From positions 1-17,213 of the forward strand of contig JAJTBK010000426.1 in assembly GCA_021286965.1 (NCBI GenBank): a stretch of 17,213 nt of DNA, read 5' to 3'. This stretch comes from Comamonadaceae bacterium (lineage in GTDB: Bacteria; Pseudomonadota; Gammaproteobacteria; Burkholderiales; Burkholderiaceae_C). Positions 1 to 7,734 of this stretch are shown in pieces (position 1 is the stretch's first letter; every line of letters begins with the position of its first letter). Made by a program: the position numbers and the translations under genes. Below the pieces are notes generated by a model. It did no database searches, had not been told where the DNA came from, and saw only the letters and a program-made list of their open reading frames with translations.

Positions 1-963
1 GCTGTAGCGGCGGGCGTTTTCCAGCAGGTTGCGCAGGGCGCGGCGCAGCAGCTTGGCGACGCCGGGCACCTCCAGCGCGGTGCAGTCTGGCGGCAGGTGG
101 AGTTCGGCGCCGACGCGGGCGGCCTCCTCGGCGGCCAGGCCGATGAGGTCGATGCGCTCGACGCTGCCCATGTCGGCCGCGCGTGCGTCCAGGCGGCTGG
201 CAAGCAAAATTTCGTCGATCAGCTGGTCGAGCTCGTTGACGTTGCGCTGCATCTCCTGGCGCAGGGCGGCGCCGGTGCTCGCGGGCAGCAGCTCCAGCCC
301 CATGCGGATGCGCGCCAGCGGCGAGCGCAGCTCGTGCGAGGCGTTGGCGAGCAGGCTTTTGTGCGCGGCCAGCAGGGCCTCGATGCGGGCGGCAGCGGCG
401 TTGAACTGGCGCGCCAGGTCGGCCACCTCGTCTTGCCCGCCCTCAGGCGCGCGCACCGACAGGTCGCCCTCGCCAAAGCGCTGCACGCTGCGCTGCAGGG
501 TTTCCAGGCGCTTGAGCAGGCGCCGGATGATGGGGAACACCCCCACCACCACCGCCAGGCTCACCAGGCCGAGCAGCCACAGAAAACCAAACGGTGGGCG
601 CAGCCAGAACGCGGCCTCGGGATTGCGGTGCGGGCCCGGCGGGGCGCCGCTGCGGTCGCTGCGCGGGGCCATTTGCAGCACGTAGTTTTGGCCGTCCTGG
701 CCCTCGATGCGCCATTCCACGCCCTCGCTCGGCGGCCCCGGCAGGCGCAGCGCCTGGCCGGCGAGCAGGGCTGCGCCGCTGCTGCTGCGCAGTACGATGT
801 CGCGCGCCGGTGGCGCCAGCGGGGCGTTGTTTTGCTCGGCGGCAATGCGCCAGGCCCAGCCGACGAGCAGCGTCAGCAGTGCCACGCCGCCCACCACGGC
901 CAGCCAGATGCGCAGGTACAGGCGCTGCGAGAAGGCCCGGGCCAGGGCGCGCCAGGGGGTCAT
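1..963 (-). CDS. Two-component sensor histidine kinase (C-terminal part outside the window)
   Basis: Inner-membrane sensor kinase that should phosphorylate the response regulator encoded just upstream. The 321 visible residues show a first membrane helix at about 18-37, a short periplasmic domain of about 80 residues, a second helix at about 125-146, a HAMP-like linker to about 195, and a DHp domain with the H-box SHELRSP, whose phosphoacceptor is His210. The ATP-binding domain begins with the N-box NLLENARRYS (Asn312, Asn316) and is then cut by the window edge, so the G boxes are not visible. The ATG at 963 is one base past the regulator's stop codon. An AGGA lies 5 bases before it, inside the end of the regulator gene, so the two are translationally linked. 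The short periplasmic domain and HAMP-DHp layout resemble the CpxA/RstB type. The signal sensed cannot be read from the sequence. Confidence 0.93.
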   Translation of the reverse strand, partial: MTPWRALARAFSQRLYLRIWLAVVGGVALLTLLVGWAWRIAAEQNNAPLAPPARDIVLRSSSGAALLAGQALRLPGPPSEGVEWRIEGQDGQNYVLQMAPRSDRSGAPPGPHRNPEAAFWLRPPFGFLWLLGLVSLAVVVGVFPIIRRLLKRLETLQRSVQRFGEGDLSVRAPEGGQDEVADLARQFNAAAARIEALLAAHKSLLANASHELRSPLARIRMGLELLPASTGAALRQEMQRNVNELDQLIDEILLASRLDARAADMGSVERIDLIGLAAEEAARVGAELHLPPDCTALEVPGVAKLLRRALRNLLENARRYS

Positions 964-964
964 G

Positions 965-1678
965 TCAGTCCTGCTGTTTGGCAAAAACGTAGCCCACGCC
1001 GCGCACGGTGAGGATGCGCTTGGGGCTCTTGGGGTCGGCTTCGATGGCGGCGCGGATGCGGCCCATGTGCACGTCGATGGAGCGGTCGAACGCTTCGAGC
1101 TCGCGCCCGCGCACGGTCTCCATGATTTGCTCGCGCGTGAGCACGCGCCCGGCGCTGGCGGCCAGGGTGACGAGCAGGTCGAACTGGTACGAGGTCAGTT
1201 CCACCGCCTGTCCGGCAACGCTGACGCTGCGCGCGTCGCGGTCGATCTCCAGCTGGCCAAAGCGCAGCAGCTCGGCGCGCTCGGGCGCCGCCGGTGCCAT
1301 GGTGCGCCGGCGCAGGATGGCGCGGATGCGCGCCAGCAGTTCGCGTGGCTCGAAGGGCTTGGGCAGGTAGTCGTCCGCGCCCAGCTCCAGGCCGATGACG
1401 CGGTCCATGGGGTCGCCCTTGGCCGTGAGCATGAGCACCGGCACCTGCGCCGCCGCCCCGGGCAGGGCGCGGATGCGCCGGCAGATCTCCAGCCCATCCA
1501 TGTCGGGCAGCATCAAATCCAGCAGCACCAGCGCCGGCAGGGGCGGCGCTTGCAGCTGCGCCAGGCCGCTGGCGCCGTCGGCGCAGTGCAGCACCGCCAG
1601 GCCGTTGTGGCCCAGGTACTCGGCCACCATCTGCGCCAGACGGTGGTCGTCTTCGATCATCAGCAGGGGATTGTTCAT
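965..1678 (-). CDS. OmpR/PhoB-family response regulator
   Basis: DNA-binding response regulator of 237 residues, a normal length for the OmpR family. The receiver domain (about 4-118) has the acidic pair Glu9/Asp10, phosphoacceptor Asp54 in LLDLMLPDMDG, the conserved Thr in LTAKGD and Lys107 in LPKPFEP. The C-terminal winged helix (about 137-233) contains LTSYQFDLL, the recognition-helix stretch RSIDVHMGRIR and the terminal RGVGYVF. It is the first gene of an operon with the sensor kinase, whose start is one base past this stop. No strong Shine-Dalgarno sequence precedes the ATG. A 10-bp direct repeat containing GTAAA twice, 45-65 bases upstream of the ATG, is a good candidate for autoregulation. 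The resemblance is to CpxR/RstA-type regulators, but no specific orthologue can be assigned. Confidence 0.94.
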   Translation of the reverse strand: MNNPLLMIEDDHRLAQMVAEYLGHNGLAVLHCADGASGLAQLQAPPLPALVLLDLMLPDMDGLEICRRIRALPGAAAQVPVLMLTAKGDPMDRVIGLELGADDYLPKPFEPRELLARIRAILRRRTMAPAAPERAELLRFGQLEIDRDARSVSVAGQAVELTSYQFDLLVTLAASAGRVLTREQIMETVRGRELEAFDRSIDVHMGRIRAAIEADPKSPKRILTVRGVGYVFAKQQD

Positions 1679-1722
1679 GCGCCGATTGTCGCGGCGGTGC
1701 GCACCGGGGGCTTGTCGGCGGT

Positions 1723-1743
1723 GTAAAGCGGGGGTAAAGCGGG
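1723..1743. promoter_or_regulatory. Candidate response-regulator box: perfect 10-bp direct repeat upstream of the regulator gene
   Basis: GTAAAGCGGG occurs at 1723-1732 and again at 1734-1743, an 11-bp period of about one helical turn. The core reads GTAAA-N6-GTAAA, which fits the published CpxR box (GTAAA-N4-8-GTAAA) and the general rule that OmpR-family dimers bind tandem repeats. It lies in the 81-bp gap between ampG and the regulator, so autoregulation is inferred. On the minus strand the same repeat reads CGCTTTAC twice. Confidence 0.55.
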
Positions 1744-1759
1744 CGTGTGGGGGCGGGCC

Positions 1760-3082
1760 TCACGCTGGCGGGCGCACGCGCCCGGCCAGCAGCACCAGCA
1801 GCAGCACCGGCAGGCCCAGCAGCGCCGTGCCGACGAAGAATTCCTGGTAGCCGTAGGCATCGACGAAGCGCCCGGAAAACCCCGCCAGCCACTTGGGCGC
1901 GAGCAGCATCATGGAGCTGAACAGCGCGTACTGCGTGGCCGAGTACTGCACATTGGTCAGCCCCGAGAGGTAGGCGATGAAGGCCGCCGAGGCGATGCCG
2001 CCGGCCAGGTTGTCGGCCGAGACGACAAAAATCAGCCCCGTCAGGTCGTGCCCGCGCGTGGCCAGCCAGGCGAACAGCAGGTTGCTCGTGGCCGACAGCA
2101 GCGCGCCCAGCAGCAGCACCCGCATCACGCCCCAGCGCAGCGCCATGGCGCCGCCCAAAAAGGCACCGCCCAGGGTCATGAGCACGCCGTAAATCTTGGT
2201 CACGGCCGCCACCTCGTCCTTGGTGAAACCCATATCGACGTAGAACGGATTGGCCATGATGCCCATCACCACGTCGCTGATGCGGTACACCGCAATCAGC
2301 GCCAGGATCAGCAGCGCCTGCCAGCGGTAGCGGCCCAGAAAATCGGCAAACGGCGCCACCAGCGCACCGTGCAGCCAGTCTGCCAGCCCTTGCGCCGGCG
2401 GCTGCGGGCGTGGCTGAGGCTCGGGCGCGAGCAGCACCGTGATGATGCCGACCGCCATCGACGCCGCCATGGCCAGGTAAGCCATGCGCCAGGCGCCCGC
2501 CTGGTAGCCGCTGAGGCCCGCTGCCTCTGAGCGCGCTGCCAGCCACAGCACGCCGGCGCCGGCCCAGATCATGGCCAGGCGGTAGCCGCTTTGGTAGGTG
2601 GCCGAGAGCGCCGCCTGGCGCTCGGTGTCGGCGCTTTCGATGCGGTAGGCGTCCAGGGCGATGTCCTGCGTCGCCGAGCCAAATGCCACCGCCAGCGCAC
2701 ACCACACCAGCGGCGTCAGCGCCTGCTGCGGATCGTTGCCGGCCATGCCCACCAGGCCCAGCACCACCAGTGTCTGCGCCAGCAGCAGCCAGCTGCGCCG
2801 CCGCCCCAGGGCGCGCGTCAGCAGCGGCAGCGGCAGGCGATCGACCAGCGGCGCCCACACCCACTTGAAGGCGTAGGCCAGCCCGACCCACGAGAGGTAG
2901 CCGATGGTGGTGCGATCCACCCCCGCCTCGCGCAGCCAGAACGACAGCGTGCCCAGCACCAGCAAGAGCGGCAATCCAGCAGAAAAACCCAGCGCCAACA
3001 TGCGCAGGCTGGCCGGTTCGGTATAGACGCGCCAGGTGGCGGCCCAGCTGCGGCGGGGGGGCGGGGAGGAGGGCAGGGACAT
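1760..3082 (-). CDS. ampG: AmpG-family muropeptide permease (MFS transporter)
   Basis: Inner-membrane major-facilitator protein that imports anhydromuropeptides for peptidoglycan recycling. The chosen start gives 440 residues with about 12 hydrophobic segments, shorter than the 14-segment E. coli AmpG. Family motifs are clear: LGFSAGLPLLLV near the N terminus, TTIGYLSWVGLAYAFKWVWAP, the ATQDIALDAYRIE loop, LLAPEP before the central cytoplasmic linker, and ADNLAGGIASAAFIAYLS followed by YSATQYALFSS. The reading frame stays open far upstream, but that part is antisense to the plus-strand genes and has no transporter character, so the ATG at 3082 was chosen. No good Shine-Dalgarno sequence is visible, so the start is somewhat uncertain. 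It is divergent from the EamA gene across 120 bp. In other Gram-negative bacteria AmpG supplies the signal for AmpC induction. A class C beta-lactamase gene is present 5 kb away but shows no sign of co-regulation. Confidence 0.9.
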   Translation of the reverse strand: MSLPSSPPPRRSWAATWRVYTEPASLRMLALGFSAGLPLLLVLGTLSFWLREAGVDRTTIGYLSWVGLAYAFKWVWAPLVDRLPLPLLTRALGRRRSWLLLAQTLVVLGLVGMAGNDPQQALTPLVWCALAVAFGSATQDIALDAYRIESADTERQAALSATYQSGYRLAMIWAGAGVLWLAARSEAAGLSGYQAGAWRMAYLAMAASMAVGIITVLLAPEPQPRPQPPAQGLADWLHGALVAPFADFLGRYRWQALLILALIAVYRISDVVMGIMANPFYVDMGFTKDEVAAVTKIYGVLMTLGGAFLGGAMALRWGVMRVLLLGALLSATSNLLFAWLATRGHDLTGLIFVVSADNLAGGIASAAFIAYLSGLTNVQYSATQYALFSSMMLLAPKWLAGFSGRFVDAYGYQEFFVGTALLGLPVLLLVLLAGRVRPPA

Positions 3083-3202
3083 GCGGGGGAAGACGCTCGA
3101 AATGCTCTGAAATGGGTAGCGGCTGGCGCAGCATCGGTGCCGCAGTCGGCTATTTTGCGCCATGGTCTGGGGGGTACCTATCTTCGGGCAAGATGCTGGC
3201 CC

Positions 3203-4090
3203 ATGATGCACCTGTCTCCCTCCACCCGTGGCCTGGCGTTGATCGTGCTCGCGGCCATGCTTTGGGGCACCAGCGGTACGGCCCAAAGCCTGGCGCCGGC
3301 GCAACTCTCTCCGTACTGGGTGGGGGCGCTGCGCGTGGCCTTTGCCGCCGCTTTTTTTGCCCTGCTGGCTGGGCCGCGCGCCGTGGGCGCGCAGCCGCCC
3401 TGGCCCTGGCGCCGGCTGTGGCCGGCGGCGCTGTGCATTGCCTGCTACAACCTGAGTTTTTTTGCCGGCGTCAGGCTCTCGGGCGTGGCCCTGGGCACGG
3501 CGCTGGCGATTGGCAGCGGGCCGCTGTGGGCGGGCCTGCTCGAAGCGCTGTGGCTGCGCCGCTGGCCCAGCGGCCTGTGGTGGCTGGGCACGGTGGTGAG
3601 CGTGGCCGGCGGCGTGGCCATGGTGCTGGGCCAGGGCGGGGCGCTGCGGCTGTCGCCGGCCGGCGTGGCGCTGTGCCTGCTGGCGGGCCTGTGCTATGCC
3701 ATCTACGCGCTTTTGAGCAAATCGCTGGTGCTGCAGCTGGGGCCGGCGCGCACCAATCTGGGGGTGTTCATGCTGGCCTCGCTGCTGTCGCTGCCGCTGG
3801 CCTGGGCCTTGGGCGGGCCGCTGCAGACCGATGCCCGGGGCTGGGCGGTGGCGTTGTACCTGGGGCTGGTGAGCTCGGGGTTGGCGTATTTGCTGTTCAC
3901 GACGGCGCTGCGCCATGTATCGGGCGCTACCGGGGTCACACTGGCATTGTTTGAGCCGGTGACGGCGTTTGCCCTGGCGGTGCTGGTGGTCGGCGAGACG
4001 CCGCAGGCCCTGGCCTACTTGGGTCTGGGGGCGGTGTTGCTGGGCTTGCTGCTGGTGGTCTGGGCCGAGCTGCGTGCGCAGCGGCAGTGA
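3203..4090 (+). CDS. DMT-superfamily transporter, EamA domain pair
   Basis: Predicted inner-membrane metabolite exporter of 295 residues with about ten hydrophobic helices arranged as two EamA repeats. Typical sequences are the first helix with AAMLWGTSGTAQ, ALRVAFAAAFFALL in helix 2, SGVALGTALAIGSGPL in the first repeat, and SSGLAYLLFTTALRHVSGATGVTLALFEPVTAFALA near the end. The last of these is the conserved end of the second EamA domain. The substrate cannot be predicted. Two adjacent ATG codons (3203 and 3206) are possible starts and neither has a strong ribosome-binding site. The reading frame runs open upstream to about 2591, but that portion is antisense to ampG and lacks membrane character. 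The M48 peptidase gene follows after 33 bp on the same strand and may be co-transcribed. Confidence 0.88.
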   Translation: MMHLSPSTRGLALIVLAAMLWGTSGTAQSLAPAQLSPYWVGALRVAFAAAFFALLAGPRAVGAQPPWPWRRLWPAALCIACYNLSFFAGVRLSGVALGTALAIGSGPLWAGLLEALWLRRWPSGLWWLGTVVSVAGGVAMVLGQGGALRLSPAGVALCLLAGLCYAIYALLSKSLVLQLGPARTNLGVFMLASLLSLPLAWALGGPLQTDARGWAVALYLGLVSSGLAYLLFTTALRHVSGATGVTLALFEPVTAFALAVLVVGETPQALAYLGLGAVLLGLLLVVWAELRAQRQ

Positions 4091-4123
4091 TGGAAGAATA
4101 GCGTTTTCCCCCTGCTGGCCGCC

Positions 4124-4933
4124 ATGAAAAAAATCCTGCCTTTGTCTTGTCTGCAAATGCTTGCTGCCGCCTTGGCGCTGTCTGGGGGCGCGGCTTGGGC
4201 GCAGGTGGACGTGGGCGCGGCGTCGAGCCTGCGCACCCTGGTGCCAGCCGAGACGCTGGAGCAGTCGGCGCAGCAGCAGTACGCGCAGTTGCTGGCACAG
4301 GCGCGCGCGCAGCGTGCCCTGGCGCCCGAGGGCAACCCGCAGCTGCTCAAGCTGCGCGCCATTGCGCAGCGCCTCATCCCCTACGCCGAGCAATGGAACC
4401 CGCGCGCGCGCCAGTGGCGCTGGGAGGTCAACCTCATCGGCAGCAAGGAGGTGAACGCCTTTTGTATGCCCGGCGGCAAGATCGTGTTCTACAGCGGCAT
4501 CCTGAACCAGCTGCAGCTGACCGACGATGAGATCGCCATGGTCATGGGCCACGAAATGGCGCACGCCCTGCGCGAGCACGCGCGCGAGCGGCTGGTCAAA
4601 AGCCAGGCGACGAACCTCGGCCTGCGCCTGGGGGCGCAGCTCTTGGGCCTGGGCGAAGTGGGCACGGCGGCGGCGAACGTGGGCGGGCAGCTGCTGACGC
4701 TCAAGTTCAGCCGCAGCGACGAGAGCGAGGCCGACCTGGTCGGCCTGGAGCTGGCGGCGCGCGCCCGCTTCAACCCCCAGGCGAGCGTGACGCTGTGGCA
4801 AAAAATGACCCAGGCCACGGGCGGCGGCGGCATTGGTTTTTTGTCCACTCACCCCACGGGCCCCGAGCGCATCCACGAGCTGCAGGCGAACCTGCCGAAG
4901 GTGCAGGGGCTGTACGAACAGGCGCGGCATTGA
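4124..4933 (+). CDS. Secreted M48-family zinc metallopeptidase (Oma1/LoiP-like)
   Basis: Predicted periplasmic zinc endopeptidase of 269 residues. The N terminus is a standard signal peptide (KK, hydrophobic core, AWA then Gln27). No lipobox cysteine is apparent, unlike the lipoprotein LoiP of E. coli. The catalytic motif HEMAH is at 143-147, with zinc ligands His143 and His147 and general base Glu144. The third ligand is probably Glu200 in SRSDESEAD. Other family marks are NAFCMPGGKIVFYSGIL (about 111-127) and the C-terminal STHPTGPERIHEL. There are no TPR repeats, which separates it from BepA. The likely role is envelope protein quality control, inferred from the family. It lies 33 bp after the EamA gene and is convergent with gloC. 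The Shine-Dalgarno sequence is weak. Confidence 0.9.
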   Translation: MKKILPLSCLQMLAAALALSGGAAWAQVDVGAASSLRTLVPAETLEQSAQQQYAQLLAQARAQRALAPEGNPQLLKLRAIAQRLIPYAEQWNPRARQWRWEVNLIGSKEVNAFCMPGGKIVFYSGILNQLQLTDDEIAMVMGHEMAHALREHARERLVKSQATNLGLRLGAQLLGLGEVGTAAANVGGQLLTLKFSRSDESEADLVGLELAARARFNPQASVTLWQKMTQATGGGGIGFLSTHPTGPERIHELQANLPKVQGLYEQARH

Positions 4934-4958
4934 CGGGCATTGTGCTTGTCAGGGCCGC

Positions 4959-4993
4959 CCATACAGCGTCAGTAGCTATTAAAAAATGAGCAC
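4959..4993. repeat. Possible degraded copy of a Comamonadaceae intergenic repeat
   Basis: Lies in the 60-bp gap between the convergent M48 peptidase and gloC genes. Read on the minus strand it contains GCTCATTTTTTAATAGCTAC followed by a GCGCT-like segment. This resembles, from memory, the A/T-rich half of a short dispersed repeat common between genes in Acidovorax and its relatives. A weaker relative is at 11196-11246. Membership in a family is inferred and needs a genome-wide search. No classic terminator hairpin is seen here. Confidence 0.3.
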
Positions 4994-5641
4994 CTAACCC
5001 CAGCGGTGGCTGCCTACAAACGGGTTCGTGCGCCGCTCGTGCCCAAAGCTGCTCTCCGGCCCGTGGCCGGGGATGAAGATGGTGTCGTCGCCCATGGGCC
5101 ACAGGCGCTGCTCGATGCTGTCGATGAGCTGCTGGTGGTTGCCCTGCGGGAAATCGGTGCGGCCGATGCTGCCGGCAAACAGCACGTCGCCGACGAAGCA
5201 GCGCTGGATTTGCGGCGCATGGAATACGACGTGGCCCGGGGTGTGGCCGGGGCAGTGGCGCACGTGCATGGTTTCCTCGCCCAGCTGCACGCTGTCGCCA
5301 TCGTGCAGCCAGCGCGTGGGCGTGAACGGCAGGGCGGGCGCAAAGCCAAACATGGCGCTTTGCTGCGGCAGGCCGTCGATCCAGAACTGGTCGCCCGGGT
5401 GCGGGCCGATGATGGGCAGCGCCAGCTGCTGCGCCAGTGCGCCGGCGCCGCCGGCGTGGTCGATGTGGGCGTGCGTCAGCCACAGCGCCGTCAGCGTCAG
5501 GCCGCGCGCCTGCACCTCGGCCTGCAGGCGTTCGATGTCGCCGCCGGGGTCGATCAGCGCGGCCTGGCCGGTGGCGTCGCACCACAGCAGCGAGCAGTTT
5601 TGCGCAAAGGCGGTGACGGGGATGGTGTGGTAGTGGAGCAT
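4994..5641 (-). CDS. gloC: GloC-type glyoxalase II / hydroxyacylglutathione hydrolase (MBL fold)
   Basis: Cytoplasmic metallo-beta-lactamase-fold hydrolase of 215 residues, the same length as E. coli GloC (YcbL), which hydrolyses S-lactoylglutathione in methylglyoxal detoxification. Metal-binding residues are all present: the THAHIDH motif (His57, His59, Asp61, His62), His133 in CPGHTPGH, Asp152 in VGDVLF and His193 in PGHGP. The family-specific strings IPVTAFAQNCS at the N terminus, GRTDFPQG and the terminal NPF are retained, and the separate C-terminal helical domain of classic GloB is absent, as expected for GloC. It is 26 bp downstream of the GspE/PilB-type ATPase gene on the same strand and probably co-transcribed with it. 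No strong Shine-Dalgarno sequence precedes the ATG. Confidence 0.92.
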   Translation of the reverse strand: MLHYHTIPVTAFAQNCSLLWCDATGQAALIDPGGDIERLQAEVQARGLTLTALWLTHAHIDHAGGAGALAQQLALPIIGPHPGDQFWIDGLPQQSAMFGFAPALPFTPTRWLHDGDSVQLGEETMHVRHCPGHTPGHVVFHAPQIQRCFVGDVLFAGSIGRTDFPQGNHQQLIDSIEQRLWPMGDDTIFIPGHGPESSFGHERRTNPFVGSHRWG

Positions 5642-5667
5642 GGGCGCGATTGTTGCAGCTTGGCGGC

Positions 5668-7590
5668 CTACATATTGGCCGCCGCCAGCACCTCGGGCAT
5701 GTCGGTCAGCCCCTGCAGCACTTTGTCAATGCCGTCCTGGCGCAGGGTTTTCATGCCGGCGGCGAGGGCGCTGGCACGGATGTCCTGGGCCGCATCGCGC
5801 TGGCGGATGTGCTGGCGGATGGCGTCGTCGCTGATCATCAGCTCGTGGATGCCCAGGCGCCCCTTGTAGCCCGTGCCATCGCAATGGTGGCAGCCCACAC
5901 GCTGCCACAGCTGGGGCGGCTGGCCGTTGGCGCCCAGGGTTTGCAGCCACTGCTGCACCAGGGCGTGCTGCGCGGCCTCCGGGGTGCTGCCTGGCGTCAG
6001 CGGCTGGCTTTGCAGGTACTGTGCGGCCAGCGGCGCCAGGAGTTCGGCGCTGGCGGGTTCGGGGCGGCGGCAGTGCGTGCACAGGCGGCGCACCAGGCGC
6101 TGCGCCAGGATGGCCAGCAGCGAGTCGGAGAAGGTGAACGGGTCCATGCCGATCTCCAGCAGCCGCGCCACGCTCTCGGGGGCGGAGTTGGTGTGCAGCG
6201 TGGACAGCACCAGGTGGCCGGTGAGCGAGGCTTCGATGGCGATGCCCGCCGTCTCCTCGTCGCGCATTTCGCCGATCATGACCACGTCTGGGTCGGCGCG
6301 CAAAAAGCTGCGCATGGCGGCGGCAAAGGTCCAGCCGATGCGCGGGTTGACTTCGACCTGGCGCAGGCCCTCCTGGGTGATTTCGATCGGGTTCTCGGCC
6401 GTCCAAATTTTGCGCCCCGGGGTGTTGATCTCGCGGATGACGGAGTGCAGCGTCGTCGTCTTGCCGCTGCCGGTGGGGCCGCAGACCAGGATCAGGCCGT
6501 AGCTTTTGTGCACGGCACTGCGCAGCAGGGCCAGGTTGTGCGCGTTCAGGCCAATCTGCTCCAGGGGCAGCGGCTTGTGGCTGGCGAGCACGCGCAGCAC
6601 CACGTCTTCGAGGTTCTGGTGCGTCGGCACCGTGACCACGCGCAGCTCGACCTTGTCGCCGCCAAAGCGCGAGAAATCAATCTTGCCGTCCTGCGGCTTG
6701 CGGCGCTCGGAAATATCGAGGCCGGCCATGATCTTGATGCGCGCCACCAGCGCAAAGCGAAAGCGCGCTTGCAGATCGAGGTAGGGGCGCAGCTCGCCGT
6801 CGATGCGCAGGCGCACGCGCACGTTGCGCGGCGCGGGCTCGGTTTCGATGTGGATGTCGGAGGCGCCCTGCACGATGGCCTCGGCGATGAGCGAGTTGAC
6901 CAGGCGCACCAGGGTGTTGTCGGACTCGCTGACGACGTCGGCGCGCTCGGTCTGCAGCGTCTCGTTGCTGCTGCCCAGATCGACCGCCAGGTCGTGCGCG
7001 CTGGTTTTGCTGTGGCCCTCGCCGGCGAGCACGCGGTAGGCGCGGGCGATGGCCGGCACCAGGGTGTCGGGCGCGGCCAGCACCGGGAACACGCGCCGCT
7101 GCGTCAGGAAGCGCAGCTGGTCGAGCAGGCGCCTGTCCCAGGGGTCGTTCATCAGCACGACGATGGTGTCCTCGCGCAGCATCAGCGCCAGCACCTGCTC
7201 TTGCTCGGCCGTGGCGCGCGGCACCAGCGCCAGGGCGGCTGGATCGGGGTCGAGCTGGCTGGGGTCGATGGTGTGCTGGCCGAGCCAGGCGCTGATGACG
7301 CTGCGCAGCTGCTCCTGGCTCAGGGCGCCCTCATCGACCAGCAGCTGCCCGAGCTGGCGCCGGCGCCCGGCACGCGCCTGCTGCACCTGGGCGTGCAGCG
7401 CGGCTTGCAGCTGGTCGTGGTCGATCAGGCCATGGTTGATGAGCGCCTGGCCGAGGTGGCGCAGCGTCTGGCGCGGGGCGCCCGTGTCGTTGCAGACCAG
7501 GGCCCAGAGGGCTTGCAGGTCGGCCGGGCGCTGGATGGGATGGGGTGCGGGTGCGATTGCAGGTGCGGGGACAGTCATGGCAGGACCCAT
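5668..7590 (-). CDS. GspE/PilB-family secretion or pilus assembly ATPase
   Basis: Cytoplasmic hexameric motor ATPase of the type II secretion / type IV pilus class. Residues about 40-125 look like a GspE N-terminal (T2SSE_N/MshEN) domain with LGQLLVDEGALSQEQL. The second N-terminal domain (about 225-345) has the Asp box ASDIHIE and the arginine-rich RVRLRIDGEL. The motor core has Walker A GPTGSGKTT (371-379), a Walker B/His box region DPDVVMIGEMRDEET (433-447) and STLHTNSA. A tetracysteine zinc site is formed by CTHC (504-507) and CHHC (567-570). The 59-residue gap between the two Cys pairs is longer than usual for GspE, and GEMRDEET replaces the common GEIRDxET. No gspF/pilC, pseudopilin or prepilin peptidase gene is nearby, so the system it powers is unknown. 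ATG 7590 gives 640 residues; ATG 7578 is an alternative. An xth tail ends 30 bp upstream. Confidence 0.92.
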   Translation of the reverse strand: MGPAMTVPAPAIAPAPHPIQRPADLQALWALVCNDTGAPRQTLRHLGQALINHGLIDHDQLQAALHAQVQQARAGRRRQLGQLLVDEGALSQEQLRSVISAWLGQHTIDPSQLDPDPAALALVPRATAEQEQVLALMLREDTIVVLMNDPWDRRLLDQLRFLTQRRVFPVLAAPDTLVPAIARAYRVLAGEGHSKTSAHDLAVDLGSSNETLQTERADVVSESDNTLVRLVNSLIAEAIVQGASDIHIETEPAPRNVRVRLRIDGELRPYLDLQARFRFALVARIKIMAGLDISERRKPQDGKIDFSRFGGDKVELRVVTVPTHQNLEDVVLRVLASHKPLPLEQIGLNAHNLALLRSAVHKSYGLILVCGPTGSGKTTTLHSVIREINTPGRKIWTAENPIEITQEGLRQVEVNPRIGWTFAAAMRSFLRADPDVVMIGEMRDEETAGIAIEASLTGHLVLSTLHTNSAPESVARLLEIGMDPFTFSDSLLAILAQRLVRRLCTHCRRPEPASAELLAPLAAQYLQSQPLTPGSTPEAAQHALVQQWLQTLGANGQPPQLWQRVGCHHCDGTGYKGRLGIHELMISDDAIRQHIRQRDAAQDIRASALAAGMKTLRQDGIDKVLQGLTDMPEVLAAANM

Positions 7591-7620
7591 GGTGGGCCAG
7601 ATGGCTGACCCGGGGCTGAA

Positions 7621-7734
7621 TCAGAGCGAAAGGTCGTAGCCCAGCGTGATGGGCGCGTGGTCGGAGAATTTCTGCCCCTTGTAAATCGCCTCGCTGCGCG
7701 CCAGGGCGGCGGTTTGCGGTGTTGCCAGGTGGTA
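7621..7734 (-). pseudogene. xth: Orphan 3' end of an exodeoxyribonuclease III gene
   Basis: On the minus strand these 38 codons encode a 37-residue ExoIII tail and a TGA stop. It aligns without gaps to the tail of the complete xth at 9025-9840: both read Y-x-x-ATP, then LAR, then YK-x-QKFSDHAP and YD before the final Leu. By my count 21 of 37 residues are identical. The catalytic Asp-His of the family is in SDHAP. Upstream of Tyr (codon 7732-7734) the similarity stops: the intact gene has WRLD before Tyr, whereas the fragment has CRSI with no further match. There is no start codon or gene body. It is not the product of a recent duplication, because the two DNA sequences differ substantially. 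It is best read as the original xth end, left behind when the beta-lactamase segment entered. Confidence 0.88.

Noticed and set aside
960..3134. A 724-codon open frame on the minus strand across the regulator and ampG genes
   Set aside because: It is out of frame with both recognisable genes and its translation is a low-complexity Ala/Arg/Gly-rich string, typical of shadow frames in high-G+C DNA.
3083..4930. Upstream extension of the ampG frame by about 600 codons
   Set aside because: The extension is antisense to the EamA and M48 genes, is Gln/Arg/His-rich and has no transporter character.
5650..7608. A 652-codon plus-strand open frame antisense to the GspE/PilB-type gene
   Set aside because: No recognisable domain; His/Gln/Ala/Val-rich composition is the expected antisense image of a G+C-rich gene, while the minus strand encodes a full motor ATPase.
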